A stretch of 64,000 nt of DNA, taken from the NCBI RefSeq assembly GCF_004296335.1, contig NZ_SGIU01000002.1, positions 385,882-449,881 on the forward strand, read 5' to 3'. Under the pieces are notes generated by a model, which worked only from the letters and a program-made list of their open reading frames with translations, made no database searches and had not been told where the DNA came from. Position numbers and translations under genes: made by a program. Source of the stretch: Flagellimonas allohymeniacidonis. GTDB lineage: Bacteria > Bacteroidota > Bacteroidia > Flavobacteriales > Flavobacteriaceae. How positions within the stretch are numbered: position 1 is the first letter of the stretch; every line of letters starts with the position of its first letter. This document shows positions 56,210-64,000 of the stretch, piece by piece.

Positions 56210-57019
56210 TTACCTCGATTTTATAAGGATATCACCATTGAAAGTTTTGAAGAGCATTTCTGGACCGCCACCATTAATGGTGCCGCGGACCCACTGCTCT
56301 ATCTTTACCTTGTACTTCCCAGAAGACTTGCTCGTATCCACTTGTGGCTTATTATCTGACACAACCATATTAAAGTCGGTATATACATCTCCCATTTCCG
56401 ATTTTGCCTTTATGTTTGCTTTTAGCGAACTTGGAAAAGTAACCTCCACATCACCATTAAAACTGCTAAAGGCCATGTTGTCTTGATTCGCAATACGGTC
56501 GAAACTTACCTTGACTTCACCATTGGTTGTATTTGTAGTCACAGAGCCACTTACATTATCCAAGGTAATATGTCCGTTCACATTGCTGATTTCCAATGAT
56601 CCCGTCACTCCTTTCACGTAAATATCCCCCTCATTCACAGTACTCAGCTTCAATGAAAAGTTAGCGGGAACCTTGATATCAAAGTCTGTTTTTTTGTTCC
56701 ACGCCTCATTTTCAATTTGAACTATATTGTTTTTCTCCTCGGCACTTATATTGAGCCCTGAACCTCCTATTCGTTTGAGGCCCGCCTTGGTTTTTGTGGT
56801 TTTCACTTCATCTTCATCCACAGAAACCTTTACAATTACCTCCTTGCCTTCATAGGCATTTACTGTTATCGAACCTCTCACCTGTTCCACTTCCAAGAGA
56901 CCCTCGTTACCAGGGGAACTCAATGGAATGGTAAACAAATCAATACTCTTTTCCTGTCCCGATATTCCGGTGGCGATACCCATAAACAGTATGGCCATAA
57001 TCAACTTCAAATTTTTCAT
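56210..57019 (-). CDS. Secreted DUF4097 protein, second copy
   Basis: The ATG at 57019 gives a signal peptide (MKNLKLIMAILFMGIATGISGQ) and a 269-residue product. The longer frame from 57046 overlaps the upstream gene and is unlikely. The mature part has beta-helix-like repeats, with phrases EVEQVRGSITVNAYEGKEV, VKGVTGSLEISNVNGHITL and SGSVTTNTTNGEVKV. It looks like a partner or paralogue of the gene just before it. The start is 4 bases after that gene's stop, so they are translated together. Family members are common next to ECF sigma factors; the function is unclear. Confidence 0.85.
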   Translation of the reverse strand: MKNLKLIMAILFMGIATGISGQEKSIDLFTIPLSSPGNEGLLEVEQVRGSITVNAYEGKEVIVKVSVDEDEVKTTKTKAGLKRIGGSGLNISAEEKNNIVQIENEAWNKKTDFDIKVPANFSLKLSTVNEGDIYVKGVTGSLEISNVNGHITLDNVSGSVTTNTTNGEVKVSFDRIANQDNMAFSSFNGDVEVTFPSSLKANIKAKSEMGDVYTDFNMVVSDNKPQVDTSKSSGKYKVKIEQWVRGTINGGGPEMLFKTFNGDILIKSR

Positions 57020-57023
57020 AGAC

Positions 57024-57887
57024 TTATATCTTTTTAATGTATACATCTCCGTTCAGTGTTTCAAAATCAAAATCAATGTTGCCATTTCCTATTTGCACAA
57101 CCGGTTTTGATTCATATCTATATTTGGGTTTATTTCCTTTACTGGATTCTTTATTGGTTTTCACAAATTGTTTGTTGATATCAAAATCAGTAAACATATC
57201 CCCGTTCATACTCTTAAAGGAAATATTGGCAGAAAGTGATTTTTGATAGGAGATGTTGATATCCCCATTCAAAGAGTAATACTCTGATGCCTCTGTGGGG
57301 TTGTCCGCATAGGATATGGTAACCGGTCCGTTGATGCAATTCACTTTGGTTTTCCCTGTAACATTGGTCAAGGTAATACCCCCATTTACATTGGCGGCCT
57401 TTAGGTAAGTGCCTTTGGTGTTTTTTACAACTACATCCCCGTCGTTTACACCACTTACCATAATCTTAACCGAATTTGGGACCTTAATGGTGAAATCCAA
57501 TTGATGATCGTATGGCACTTCCTCATTATTGCACCAATTAAAGCTCAATTTCTCATCATCAAATTGGATGTAGGGAGCGTCGGGGCGAAGCACCACTCTA
57601 TCCGACTCCTGAATAACTTTGAGCTGCAACTCTTTCTTGCCCAACTCAAGATCTGTAGCGGAGTCGGCCCAAATGGTTCGTTTGACATTCACCAACACCT
57701 GATTTCCTGAATACCCTTCAACCGAAATGGAACCGAAGAAATTTCGAATTATTAAAGTATTGGTGGGAACATTTTCCAAGCCCACTTCCTTCGTAATACG
57801 TTCTGAAAACTCTTTTTTCTGAGCCTCCGAACTTTGCATTCCCACCCAAAAGATGAGAAATAGCGATAAAATAATCTGTTTCATCAT
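57024..57887 (-). CDS. Secreted DUF4097 protein, first copy
   Basis: The 287-residue protein starts with a signal peptide (MKQIILSLFLIFWVGMQSSEA). The mature part shows beta-helix repeats such as FFGSISVEGYSGNQVLVNV, GVNDGDVVVKNTKGTYL and LTNVTGKTKVNCINGPVTI, clearly related to the following gene. Its tail contains NGNIDFDFETLNGDVYI, a motif also seen at the end of the next gene as TFNGDILI. It is in the sigma/anti-sigma operon, 64 bases after the HEAT-repeat protein. Confidence 0.85.
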   Translation of the reverse strand: MMKQIILSLFLIFWVGMQSSEAQKKEFSERITKEVGLENVPTNTLIIRNFFGSISVEGYSGNQVLVNVKRTIWADSATDLELGKKELQLKVIQESDRVVLRPDAPYIQFDDEKLSFNWCNNEEVPYDHQLDFTIKVPNSVKIMVSGVNDGDVVVKNTKGTYLKAANVNGGITLTNVTGKTKVNCINGPVTISYADNPTEASEYYSLNGDINISYQKSLSANISFKSMNGDMFTDFDINKQFVKTNKESSKGNKPKYRYESKPVVQIGNGNIDFDFETLNGDVYIKKI

Positions 57888-57951
57888 TTTGATTATTTGA
57901 CTGTTCGTAATTTGATTTTTGTCTCAATGGAGACGGATTGATAAATAAACT

Positions 57952-58755
57952 CTAGATTATGGATTCAATGGAATTCTCGATTTTCTTCTTCACCGTTGTG
58001 TCCAAGGTCTTTTCTTTCAGCAATTGCCGGAATGGTTCGATGGAGGCCTTTTCTTGCAAGGCAACCATTAAGTTGGCCAAAGTAACCTGAAGAATGGGTG
58101 ATTCTTGATGCGCTATGGACTGCACAAGTCCTTGCCTGACCAATGGATTCTCCAAATAGTTCGTCAATGACTCTATGGCCGCCAACCTCACATTCACGTT
58201 AGGGTCACCGTTCAGCGTTTGCAGCAGAGCCTTTACCACAATACTGTCCACCTTACTTATTTTATTGGCCTCACTGACGCCTTGCAGTCGCTGATTGGCC
58301 GATGGTTGTTCCAAAAGGGTCAACACAAGGCGCTGGCGAACCTCTTCGGCCTCATTCTCTGCTGCAACAACCTCCTGATTTGGAAAATTGGATTCTGCTG
58401 GATTAAGAAAATACCCTACTCCCAAACCGATACCCAGCAATAGGATACCATAGGCCAGTTTAGGTTTCCACATTTGGGAAAAGATTTCTAAGATCGAATT
58501 CCAAAAGGTATTCCTTGGTTCGTTTCCAATCTCCTTCGACAACATGGTGAAGAAAGTTTCATCCATTTCCGGTGAAGGTTCTGGCGTATCCAAGGCTTCC
58601 AAATGGGACCATGCCTTTGATAAATCGGCATATTCTTTTTGATAGGCTTCATTTTCACTCAGCAGCTTTTCAAATATCGCTCTATCCTCCTTTGAGATAT
58701 CTCCACTTAGATAATCCATCAGCTTCATTTCAAATTTTTCCTTATCCATGGTCAT
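57952..58755 (-). CDS. Probable anti-sigma factor with HEAT-like repeats
   Basis: This 267-residue protein overlaps the sigma-factor stop by 4 bases. Residues 1-60 form a charged helical cytoplasmic part (FEMKLMDYLSGDISKEDRAIFEKLL), the typical anti-sigma N-terminus of Bacteroidota without a zinc motif. A single membrane helix lies near residues 96-115 (LAYGILLLGIGLGVGYFL). The extracytoplasmic part has HEAT-like helical repeats (NGDPNVNVRLAAIESLTNYL, EKASIEPFRQLLKEK). A shorter start at the second ATG (58749) is possible. The topology suggests it holds the ECF sigma factor at the membrane. Confidence 0.82.
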   Translation of the reverse strand: MTMDKEKFEMKLMDYLSGDISKEDRAIFEKLLSENEAYQKEYADLSKAWSHLEALDTPEPSPEMDETFFTMLSKEIGNEPRNTFWNSILEIFSQMWKPKLAYGILLLGIGLGVGYFLNPAESNFPNQEVVAAENEAEEVRQRLVLTLLEQPSANQRLQGVSEANKISKVDSIVVKALLQTLNGDPNVNVRLAAIESLTNYLENPLVRQGLVQSIAHQESPILQVTLANLMVALQEKASIEPFRQLLKEKTLDTTVKKKIENSIESII

Positions 58756-59306
58756 GATATTTCCAGTTCTAAAAATATGGTTCTGAGCTCTTTAAGAGCT
58801 CTATGAACCCTTACTTTGGCCGCACCTTCTGTACAGTCCATAAATTCTGCCAATTCCTTAAACTTTAACCCTCGGTATTTGCTCATCATTAGAAGTTCCC
58901 TTTTATCATCGGACAGCTTGGCCAAAGCTCTTCGAAGCAATGCTGAATTACCTTCTTTTTCAATACCCTCATTAAAACCATCTTCCATTGGCTCCCCCAA
59001 TTCCTCGGACGTTACATTGAGTGAGATACTTTCCTTGGCCATCTTTTTATGATAATCGTAGTTGACGTTTCTTGCCATTCGAAACATCCAGGCAGCAAAC
59101 ATGCCCTCACCTGTATATGAACCTTTGTACTTCACCATACGAACGAACACATTCTGAACCAAATCTTCGCTGACAGAGGGATTGTTGCCCAGATTATAGA
59201 AAAACCCAAACAGTCGCTTCTTATGGCGTTCGTAGAGTAGCCCCAGTTTGTCCAAGTCTCCAGATTTTACTTTTAACATGAGAGCGTTGTCCGTTAGGTC
59301 GTTCAA
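58752..59306 (-). CDS. ECF-type RNA polymerase sigma factor
   Basis: The 184-residue protein has sigma-2 and sigma-4 regions: YERHKKRLFGFFYNLG, SEDLVQNVFVRMVKYKG, AWMFRMARNVNYDYHKK and, in region 4, RELLMMSKYRGLKFKELAEFMDCTEGAAKVRVHRALKELR. The longest frame begins at TTG (59306), giving NDLTDNALMLKVKSGDLD, which matches how related sigma factors start. The first ATG at 59279 would remove ten residues of this block. Overlap with the HEAT-repeat gene points to a sigma/anti-sigma pair, with the DUF4097 genes as likely members of the regulon. Confidence 0.87.
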   Translation of the reverse strand: MNDLTDNALMLKVKSGDLDKLGLLYERHKKRLFGFFYNLGNNPSVSEDLVQNVFVRMVKYKGSYTGEGMFAAWMFRMARNVNYDYHKKMAKESISLNVTSEELGEPMEDGFNEGIEKEGNSALLRRALAKLSDDKRELLMMSKYRGLKFKELAEFMDCTEGAAKVRVHRALKELRTIFLELEIS

Positions 59307-59427
59307 GTTGTTTACGTTTTTGGTTCGTTTTAGGATATACTGCGTCTTTTTGAAAAGGTTACAAAAAGTATAATTTTTTCATCATTTTTCCCCTAAAACC
59401 ACTCATTAGGATGCTCGAAAGCCTAAA

Positions 59428-59445
59428 TATTTTTGATTATTTTTG
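59428..59445 (+). promoter_or_regulatory. Two possible -7 elements of pyrH
   Basis: TATTTTTG occurs at 59428-59435 and again at 59438-59445. Both lie too close upstream of the in-frame TTG at 59443 for that codon to be the translation start. No clear -33 element was found. Confidence 0.4.
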
Positions 59446-59466
59446 TCCGGATTTCAACACACCCAC

Positions 59467-60174
59467 ATGCAATACAAAAGAATTCTTTTAAAATTGAGCG
59501 GAGAAGCGCTCATGGGAGAACAGCAATACGGAATTGACGGAAAAAGGCTTGCCGAATATGCCGAGGAGATAAAAGCTGTTGTGGACAAGGGAATCGAAGT
59601 CGCTGTGGTTATCGGTGGCGGAAACATTTTTAGGGGTCTTTCGGGTGCCAGTCAAGGAATGGACCGAGTTCAGGGAGACCATATGGGTATGTTGGCGACA
59701 GTGATCAATGGTTTGGCCTTGCAAAGTGCACTGGAGCAAGTAGGTGTAGAAACAAGATTGCAATCTGCCATAAAAATCAATGAGGTAGCGGAGCCCTTTA
59801 TTCGAAGAAGAGCGATACGACATCTTGAAAAAGGACGGGTAGTAATTTTTGGTGGTGGTACGGGCAACCCTTATTTTACAACAGATTCAGCCGCTGTGCT
59901 TAGAGCAATTGAAGTCAAGGCCGATGTCATCCTAAAAGGAACTCGTGTGGATGGAATTTATACCTCAGATCCAGAAAAGGATAAAAGTGCCACCAAATTT
60001 GACAATATTACCTTCAATGATGTAATTTCAAAAGGTCTTAAAGTGATGGACACAACGGCCTTCACCCTAAGTCAAGAAAATGAACTTCCCATTGTGGTTT
60101 TTGATATGAACACGAAAGGCAATCTCATGAAACTGGTCAATGGGGAGAAAATTGGAACCGTGGTCAATGTATAG
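59467..60174 (+). CDS. pyrH: UMP kinase
   Basis: PyrH phosphorylates UMP to UDP, a step of pyrimidine nucleotide synthesis. The ATG at 59467 starts [17 protein letters not shown], the proper N-terminus of the family, giving 235 residues. The longer frame starting at TTG (59443) overlaps promoter-like sequence. Motifs [30 protein letters not shown] and [15 protein letters not shown] are present. It is followed by frr after 40 bases, a common arrangement. Confidence 0.97.
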   Translation: MQYKRILLKLSGEALMGEQQYGIDGKRLAEYAEEIKAVVDKGIEVAVVIGGGNIFRGLSGASQGMDRVQGDHMGMLATVINGLALQSALEQVGVETRLQSAIKINEVAEPFIRRRAIRHLEKGRVVIFGGGTGNPYFTTDSAAVLRAIEVKADVILKGTRVDGIYTSDPEKDKSATKFDNITFNDVISKGLKVMDTTAFTLSQENELPIVVFDMNTKGNLMKLVNGEKIGTVVNV

Positions 60175-60214
60175 ATCGGCAAGCAATTTGTTGTCAAATC
60201 CCAAAAACTAAAAA

Positions 60215-60769
60215 ATGAACGAAGAAATAGATTTTATACTGGATAGCACAAAAGAAAGTATGGATGGTAGCATTTCGCACTTGGAAAAAGCCTTGGTAAA
60301 AATCAGGGCCGGTAAGGCCAGTCCCGTTATGCTTTCCACCGTTATGATTGAATACTACGGCTCACCCACACCGCTTTCGCAAGTTTCCAATATTAATACA
60401 CCCGATGCCCGCACCATCTCCGTTCAGCCTTGGGAGAAAAGTATCCTACAGGATATTGAAACGGCCATTATGAACGCAAACCTAGGTTTCAACCCCATGA
60501 ACAATGGAGAAATGGTCATTATCAATGTTCCTCCGTTGACTGAAGAACGAAGAATCCAATTGGTAAAACAAGCGAAAGGTGAGGCTGAGGATGCGAAAGT
60601 GAGCATTCGAAATGCGAGACAAGATGCAAATAAGGAGATCAAAAGACTTGATGTATCCGAAGATTTGAAAAGCAATGCCGAAGTAGATGTGCAGGAACTC
60701 ACTGATAAATACAGTCAAAAAGTGGATGCCATTCTTTCCGTGAAAGAGACGGAAATCATGAAGGTTTAA
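60215..60769 (+). CDS. frr: Ribosome recycling factor
   Basis: RRF splits the post-termination ribosome together with EF-G. The 184 residues match the family, with KALVKIRAGKASPVMLSTVMIEYYG, TPLSQVSNINTPDARTISVQPW, and TEERRIQLVKQAKGEAEDAKVSIRNARQD. It lies in the pyrH-frr pair, as in many bacteria. Confidence 0.98.
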   Translation: MNEEIDFILDSTKESMDGSISHLEKALVKIRAGKASPVMLSTVMIEYYGSPTPLSQVSNINTPDARTISVQPWEKSILQDIETAIMNANLGFNPMNNGEMVIINVPPLTEERRIQLVKQAKGEAEDAKVSIRNARQDANKEIKRLDVSEDLKSNAEVDVQELTDKYSQKVDAILSVKETEIMKV

Positions 60770-60821
60770 CCCCCCTTTTAAATCATGATTCCATTCTTTA
60801 GGAGCGCAACCTATCATTTTC

Positions 60822-60829
60822 TACCTTTG
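60822..60829 (+). promoter_or_regulatory. Probable -7 element of the RND/MMPL gene
   Basis: TACCTTTG, 17 bases before the ATG at 60847, with a weak -33 (TTTA at 60797-60800). Confidence 0.45.
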
Positions 60830-60846
60830 CGCCCAATATTCGGTAT

Positions 60847-63243
60847 ATGGTAAATAAGCTTACCCGTGGTTTTTGGCCCAAAGTTGCCCGCATTATCCTA
60901 AGAAACAGAATTCTTATTTTGTTTCTGGTAGCAGCCGCCACGGTATTCCTTGCCATGCAATGGAAAAACATCCAGTTCTCCAATACCGAAGCGAATATTC
61001 TCCCAAACGATCATCCTGCCAGTGTTCAGTATAGTGCCTTTACCAAGATTTTTGGGGAAGAAGGAAATGCCATTGTCTTTGCCGTAAGGGATGCCGCACT
61101 GTTTCAACCTAACAATTTCAACCGATGGAATAAGTTTAGCAAACAACTGGAAGCTTTTCCTGAAATCGATTTTGTGGTTTCCACAGATAACCTCAAAGTG
61201 CTCGAAAAGGACAATGAGAAACAGGAATTTGTTATTGAGGATTTTATCAAAAATCCCCCAGAAACCCAAGCTGAGGTAACTCAACTAAAAGATCATCTTC
61301 TTAACAACCTTCCATTTTATAATGGTTTAATATACAATCCTGATAGCGAAACCATTCAGACCATAGCCTATTTGGATAAAGATATCATGAGTACCCCGGT
61401 AAGGAATGAGTTCATATTGAACGATCTTAGGGATTTGGTGCAAAACTTTGAAGAGGAGACCCAGTTGGATATGCACATTTCTGGGATGCCCTACATCCGA
61501 ACATGGAATACAAAGTCCATTGTGGATGAAATTGGCATTTTCATTGTCGCGGCATTATTGGTCACTTCACTAATATTCTTTTTCTTTTTTAGAAGTTTTC
61601 GGGCCACCTTCATTTCTATGTGCGTCGTAGTCATCGGTGTGATGTGGGCTTTTGGAATTTTGGGGCTTCTTCAGTACGAAATCACCATTTTAACTGCACT
61701 CATTCCTCCATTGATCATTGTTATAGGTATCCCCAACTGTATTTTTCTTATCAATAAATATCAGCAAGAGGTTAAAAAGCACGGGAACCAGGCGCTTTCA
61801 CTTCAGAGGGTAATTTCAAAAATTGGAAATGCCACCCTCATGACCAACATTACCACAGCTTCGGGCTTTGCCACCTTCATTATTTTGGATAGCGACCTTT
61901 TAAAGGAATTTGGTATCGTAGCTTCCATCAACATCATTGGAATTTTCATTTTATCACTGCTTATCATTCCCATTATCTACAGTTTTATGGCGCTTCCGAA
62001 AACCAAGCACTTAAAACACCTCAATAAAAAGTGGATAGACCTCTTTGTTGATTGGATGGAGCGGATGGTACGGCATTATCGTATTGGCGTTTATGTCACG
62101 ACACTTATAGTGCTTATTTTGAGCATCATCGGAATCTACCAAATTGAAATTACGGGAAGTCGTATCGAAGACCTTCCAAAAAACACCCATTATTTTAAGG
62201 ACATTCGCTTTTTTGAACAGGAGTTCGACGGCATTATGCCCATGGAGATTGTGGTGGACACGAAGCGTAAAAACGGCGCCGTAAGACCTGCTACTTTGAG
62301 ACGGATGGACCAACTTGGCACTGTGATACAGGAAACTCCCGAATTATCGAGGCCCATTTCCATGGTAGATTTGGTAAAATATTCCAAACAGGCCTTTTAT
62401 AATGGTATTCCCAAATATTACCAATTACCGACTTCACAAGAGAATACCTTCATTATGGATATGGTGAGAAAATCCTCAGCCGAAGGCGATTTATTGGAGA
62501 GTTTTGTGGATAGTACTGGGCAGACCGCACGATTGACTACCTATCTCCGCGATGTAAAGATTGATCGCATGGAGGAAATTGAGACTGATATCCTTGATGC
62601 TATTTCCAAATATTTTCCTCAAGAGCGCTATAATGTTTTTATGACAGGAAAGGCTTTGCTTTTCCTTAAAGGAACCAAGTATCTGGTCAAAAACCTATTG
62701 ATTTCTTTAGCCTTGGCCATAGGTCTCATTTCGCTATTTATGGCGTATTTGTTTAGGTCCTTTAGAATGATCATTATTTCCTTGATTCCCAATCTTTTGC
62801 CTTTGGTTATCACCGCTGGATTGATGGGTTATCTTGGTATACCCATAAAACCCTCTACCATTTTGGTGTTTAGTATTGCTTTTGGTATTTCGGTTGACGA
62901 TACGATTCACTTTTTGGCCAAATATCGGCAAGAGCTTACCGCCAATAAATGGCAAATCAAAAGATCGGTCTATGCCGCTTTGAGAGAAACAGGGGTTAGC
63001 ATGTTCTACACATCCATTGTGCTTTTCTTCGGGTTTTCGGTATTTATAATTTCGAGCTTTGGTGGTACTAAAGCACTAGGTGGATTGGTTTCAGCCACCT
63101 TGCTCTTTGCCATGTTGGCCAATCTTATTTTATTACCATCACTTCTGCTCTCTTTGGAAAGAAGTATTGCCAACAAACAAGTTTTGAAAAAACCGCAAAT
63201 CGATATCCTTCCAAAGGAAGAGGTCAGTTTAAAGGACAAATAA
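60847..63243 (+). CDS. RND-superfamily (MMPL / sterol-sensing-like) membrane transporter
   Basis: The 798 residues form the classic two-fold RND plan: a first helix near residue 20, a large outside domain, five or six helices from about 225 to 380, another outside domain, and six helices from about 615 to 780. Motifs include TALIPPLIIVIGIPNCIFLINKYQQE and, in the second half, VFSIAFGISVDDTIHFLAKYRQE, both matching the fourth-helix region with proton-relay acidic residues. This is the MMPL/hydrophobe exporter branch, not the tripartite multidrug branch. Cargo is unknown; lipid or hopanoid-like transport is possible. It stands between frr and asnS. Confidence 0.87.
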   Translation: MVNKLTRGFWPKVARIILRNRILILFLVAAATVFLAMQWKNIQFSNTEANILPNDHPASVQYSAFTKIFGEEGNAIVFAVRDAALFQPNNFNRWNKFSKQLEAFPEIDFVVSTDNLKVLEKDNEKQEFVIEDFIKNPPETQAEVTQLKDHLLNNLPFYNGLIYNPDSETIQTIAYLDKDIMSTPVRNEFILNDLRDLVQNFEEETQLDMHISGMPYIRTWNTKSIVDEIGIFIVAALLVTSLIFFFFFRSFRATFISMCVVVIGVMWAFGILGLLQYEITILTALIPPLIIVIGIPNCIFLINKYQQEVKKHGNQALSLQRVISKIGNATLMTNITTASGFATFIILDSDLLKEFGIVASINIIGIFILSLLIIPIIYSFMALPKTKHLKHLNKKWIDLFVDWMERMVRHYRIGVYVTTLIVLILSIIGIYQIEITGSRIEDLPKNTHYFKDIRFFEQEFDGIMPMEIVVDTKRKNGAVRPATLRRMDQLGTVIQETPELSRPISMVDLVKYSKQAFYNGIPKYYQLPTSQENTFIMDMVRKSSAEGDLLESFVDSTGQTARLTTYLRDVKIDRMEEIETDILDAISKYFPQERYNVFMTGKALLFLKGTKYLVKNLLISLALAIGLISLFMAYLFRSFRMIIISLIPNLLPLVITAGLMGYLGIPIKPSTILVFSIAFGISVDDTIHFLAKYRQELTANKWQIKRSVYAALRETGVSMFYTSIVLFFGFSVFIISSFGGTKALGGLVSATLLFAMLANLILLPSLLLSLERSIANKQVLKKPQIDILPKEEVSLKDK

Positions 63244-63335
63244 CAGCTTCGAACCCTTTAAATCTATTGGTTTGATTGCTCTCGTTATTGACCAAAAAAC
63301 TATCTTTACCGCTTAATTTCAGCAAAGGCAAAAAT

Positions 63336-64000
63336 GAAGTCAACTGCTATCAAAGAACTGCTTGCAAAGCAGCCTATTGGAGAAACTGTAGAAGTAAATG
63401 GATGGGTAAAAACTTTCAGAAGCAACCGATTCATTGCATTGAATGATGGTTCAACCTTACAGAACCTTCAATGTGTCTTGGATTTTGAGAAGTTTGATGA
63501 ATCCCTTCTTAAACAAATCTCTACTGGGGCCGCATTGAAGATAACCGGTAAATTGGTAGAGAGTCAGGGAAGAGGGCAAAGTGTGGAAATTCAATCCGAT
63601 GATGTATTTGTGCATGGAACGGCCGACCCTGAAACCTATCCAATTCAACCTAAAAAACATTCCCTGGAGTTTTTACGTGAAAAAGCTCACCTGAGAGTAC
63701 GTACCAGTACGTTTTCAGCAGTAATGCGCGTACGCTCCGCCTTGGCTTTTGCCATTCATAGCTATTTTCAGCAAAACGGGTTTTATTATATGCATGCGCC
63801 TATCATTACCGGTTCAGATGCCGAGGGCGCAGGTGAAATGTTCAGGGTGACCACGCTCGACCCCAAAAGTCCTCCGGTAGATGAGAAGGGTGAGGTGGAT
63901 TACAGTCAGGATTTCTTCGCCAAGGAAACCAATCTTACTGTTTCGGGGCAATTGGAAGCTGAAACCTATGCCATGGGATTGGGGAAGGTGTACACATTTG
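63336..64000 (+). CDS. asnS: Asparaginyl-tRNA synthetase (3' end cut by window)
   Basis: AsnRS charges tRNA-Asn. The 221 residues visible start MKSTAIKELLAKQPIGETVE. The N-terminal OB-fold has VNGWVKTFRSNRFIALNDGS, and the class II catalytic domain begins with FLREKAHLRVRT, APIITGSDAEGAGEMF and FFAKETNLTVSGQLEAE. The last is the motif-2 area typical of AsnRS. The frame is open to the window edge. Confidence 0.96.

Noticed and set aside
59443-59466. Longer TTG-start version of PyrH
   Set aside because: The TTG overlaps a TATTTTTG promoter-like box, and the family N-terminus begins at the ATG at 59467.
1-64000. CRISPR array, prophage, insertion sequence or toxin-antitoxin system
   Set aside because: No regularly spaced direct repeats, transposase, integrase, phage structural gene or toxin-antitoxin pair was seen in reading the window.

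Overview
The window looks like a chromosomal backbone segment from a marine-type member of the Flavobacteriaceae (Bacteroidota). The evidence is a very large SprA/Sov type IX secretion translocon, a complete alternative complex III (actABCDEF) directly followed by cytochrome oxidase genes, a vSGLT-like symporter, and many upstream sites fitting the Bacteroidota promoter pattern TTG/TTTG, then 17-20 bases, then TAnnTTTG. Clear Shine-Dalgarno sites are lacking. A Muricauda-like genus is possible, but that is only an impression. I see no phage, integrase, insertion sequence, CRISPR array, rRNA or plasmid gene. No window-scale signal of a new defence or biosynthetic system was found. The more unusual points are local: odd starts, fused domains, leader hairpins, and an apparent regulator-gene insertion.

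Layout. 1-10.3 kb (minus strand): the sprA 5' part, ruvA, the malic enzyme maeB and an SLC5-type symporter. 10.5-14.3 kb (minus): queG, a secreted DUF4242 protein, a DUF4242/pseudo-cyclase/AraC regulator, and ruvB. 14.4-17.5 kb: an acyl-CoA oxidase-like gene (plus) facing a GIN-domain protein (minus). 17.6-29.3 kb (minus): a respiratory operon actA-B-C-D-E-F-ctaC-ctaD with one good promoter in front of actA. 29.5-34.7 kb: a SPOR protein (plus), then infB-nusA-rimP (minus) with a tRNA-Gln gene upstream and a hairpin in the rimP leader. 34.8-42.8 kb: a large GT117/DUF2723 membrane protein, a thioredoxin-fold protein without its cysteines, a metallophosphoesterase and polA.

42.9-49.5 kb: a 53-residue small gene and a marR gene (both minus), then a tyrosine-catabolism operon (plus): hpd, hmgA, a palindromic repeat, fahA, a flavin reductase-like gene and a HisC-like aminotransferase. 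The MarR protein probably controls this operon through a palindrome between divergent promoters. 49.5-52.8 kb (minus): a lipoprotein and a DUF5916 outer-membrane protein. 53.0-56.2 kb (plus): rplM-rpsI, rpsB and tsf, with S2 carrying a helix-hairpin-helix tail. 56.2-59.3 kb (minus): an ECF sigma factor, a HEAT-repeat anti-sigma-like protein and two DUF4097 proteins. 59.4-64.0 kb (plus): pyrH, frr, an RND/MMPL transporter and the 5' part of asnS.

The two longest stretches without a large gene are 34437-34829 and 42812-43253. The first holds the rimP promoter and leader hairpin, the tRNA-Gln gene with its terminator and promoter, and about 120 bases (34709-34829) in which I see nothing firm. 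The second holds a terminator, the 53-residue gene and its promoter.
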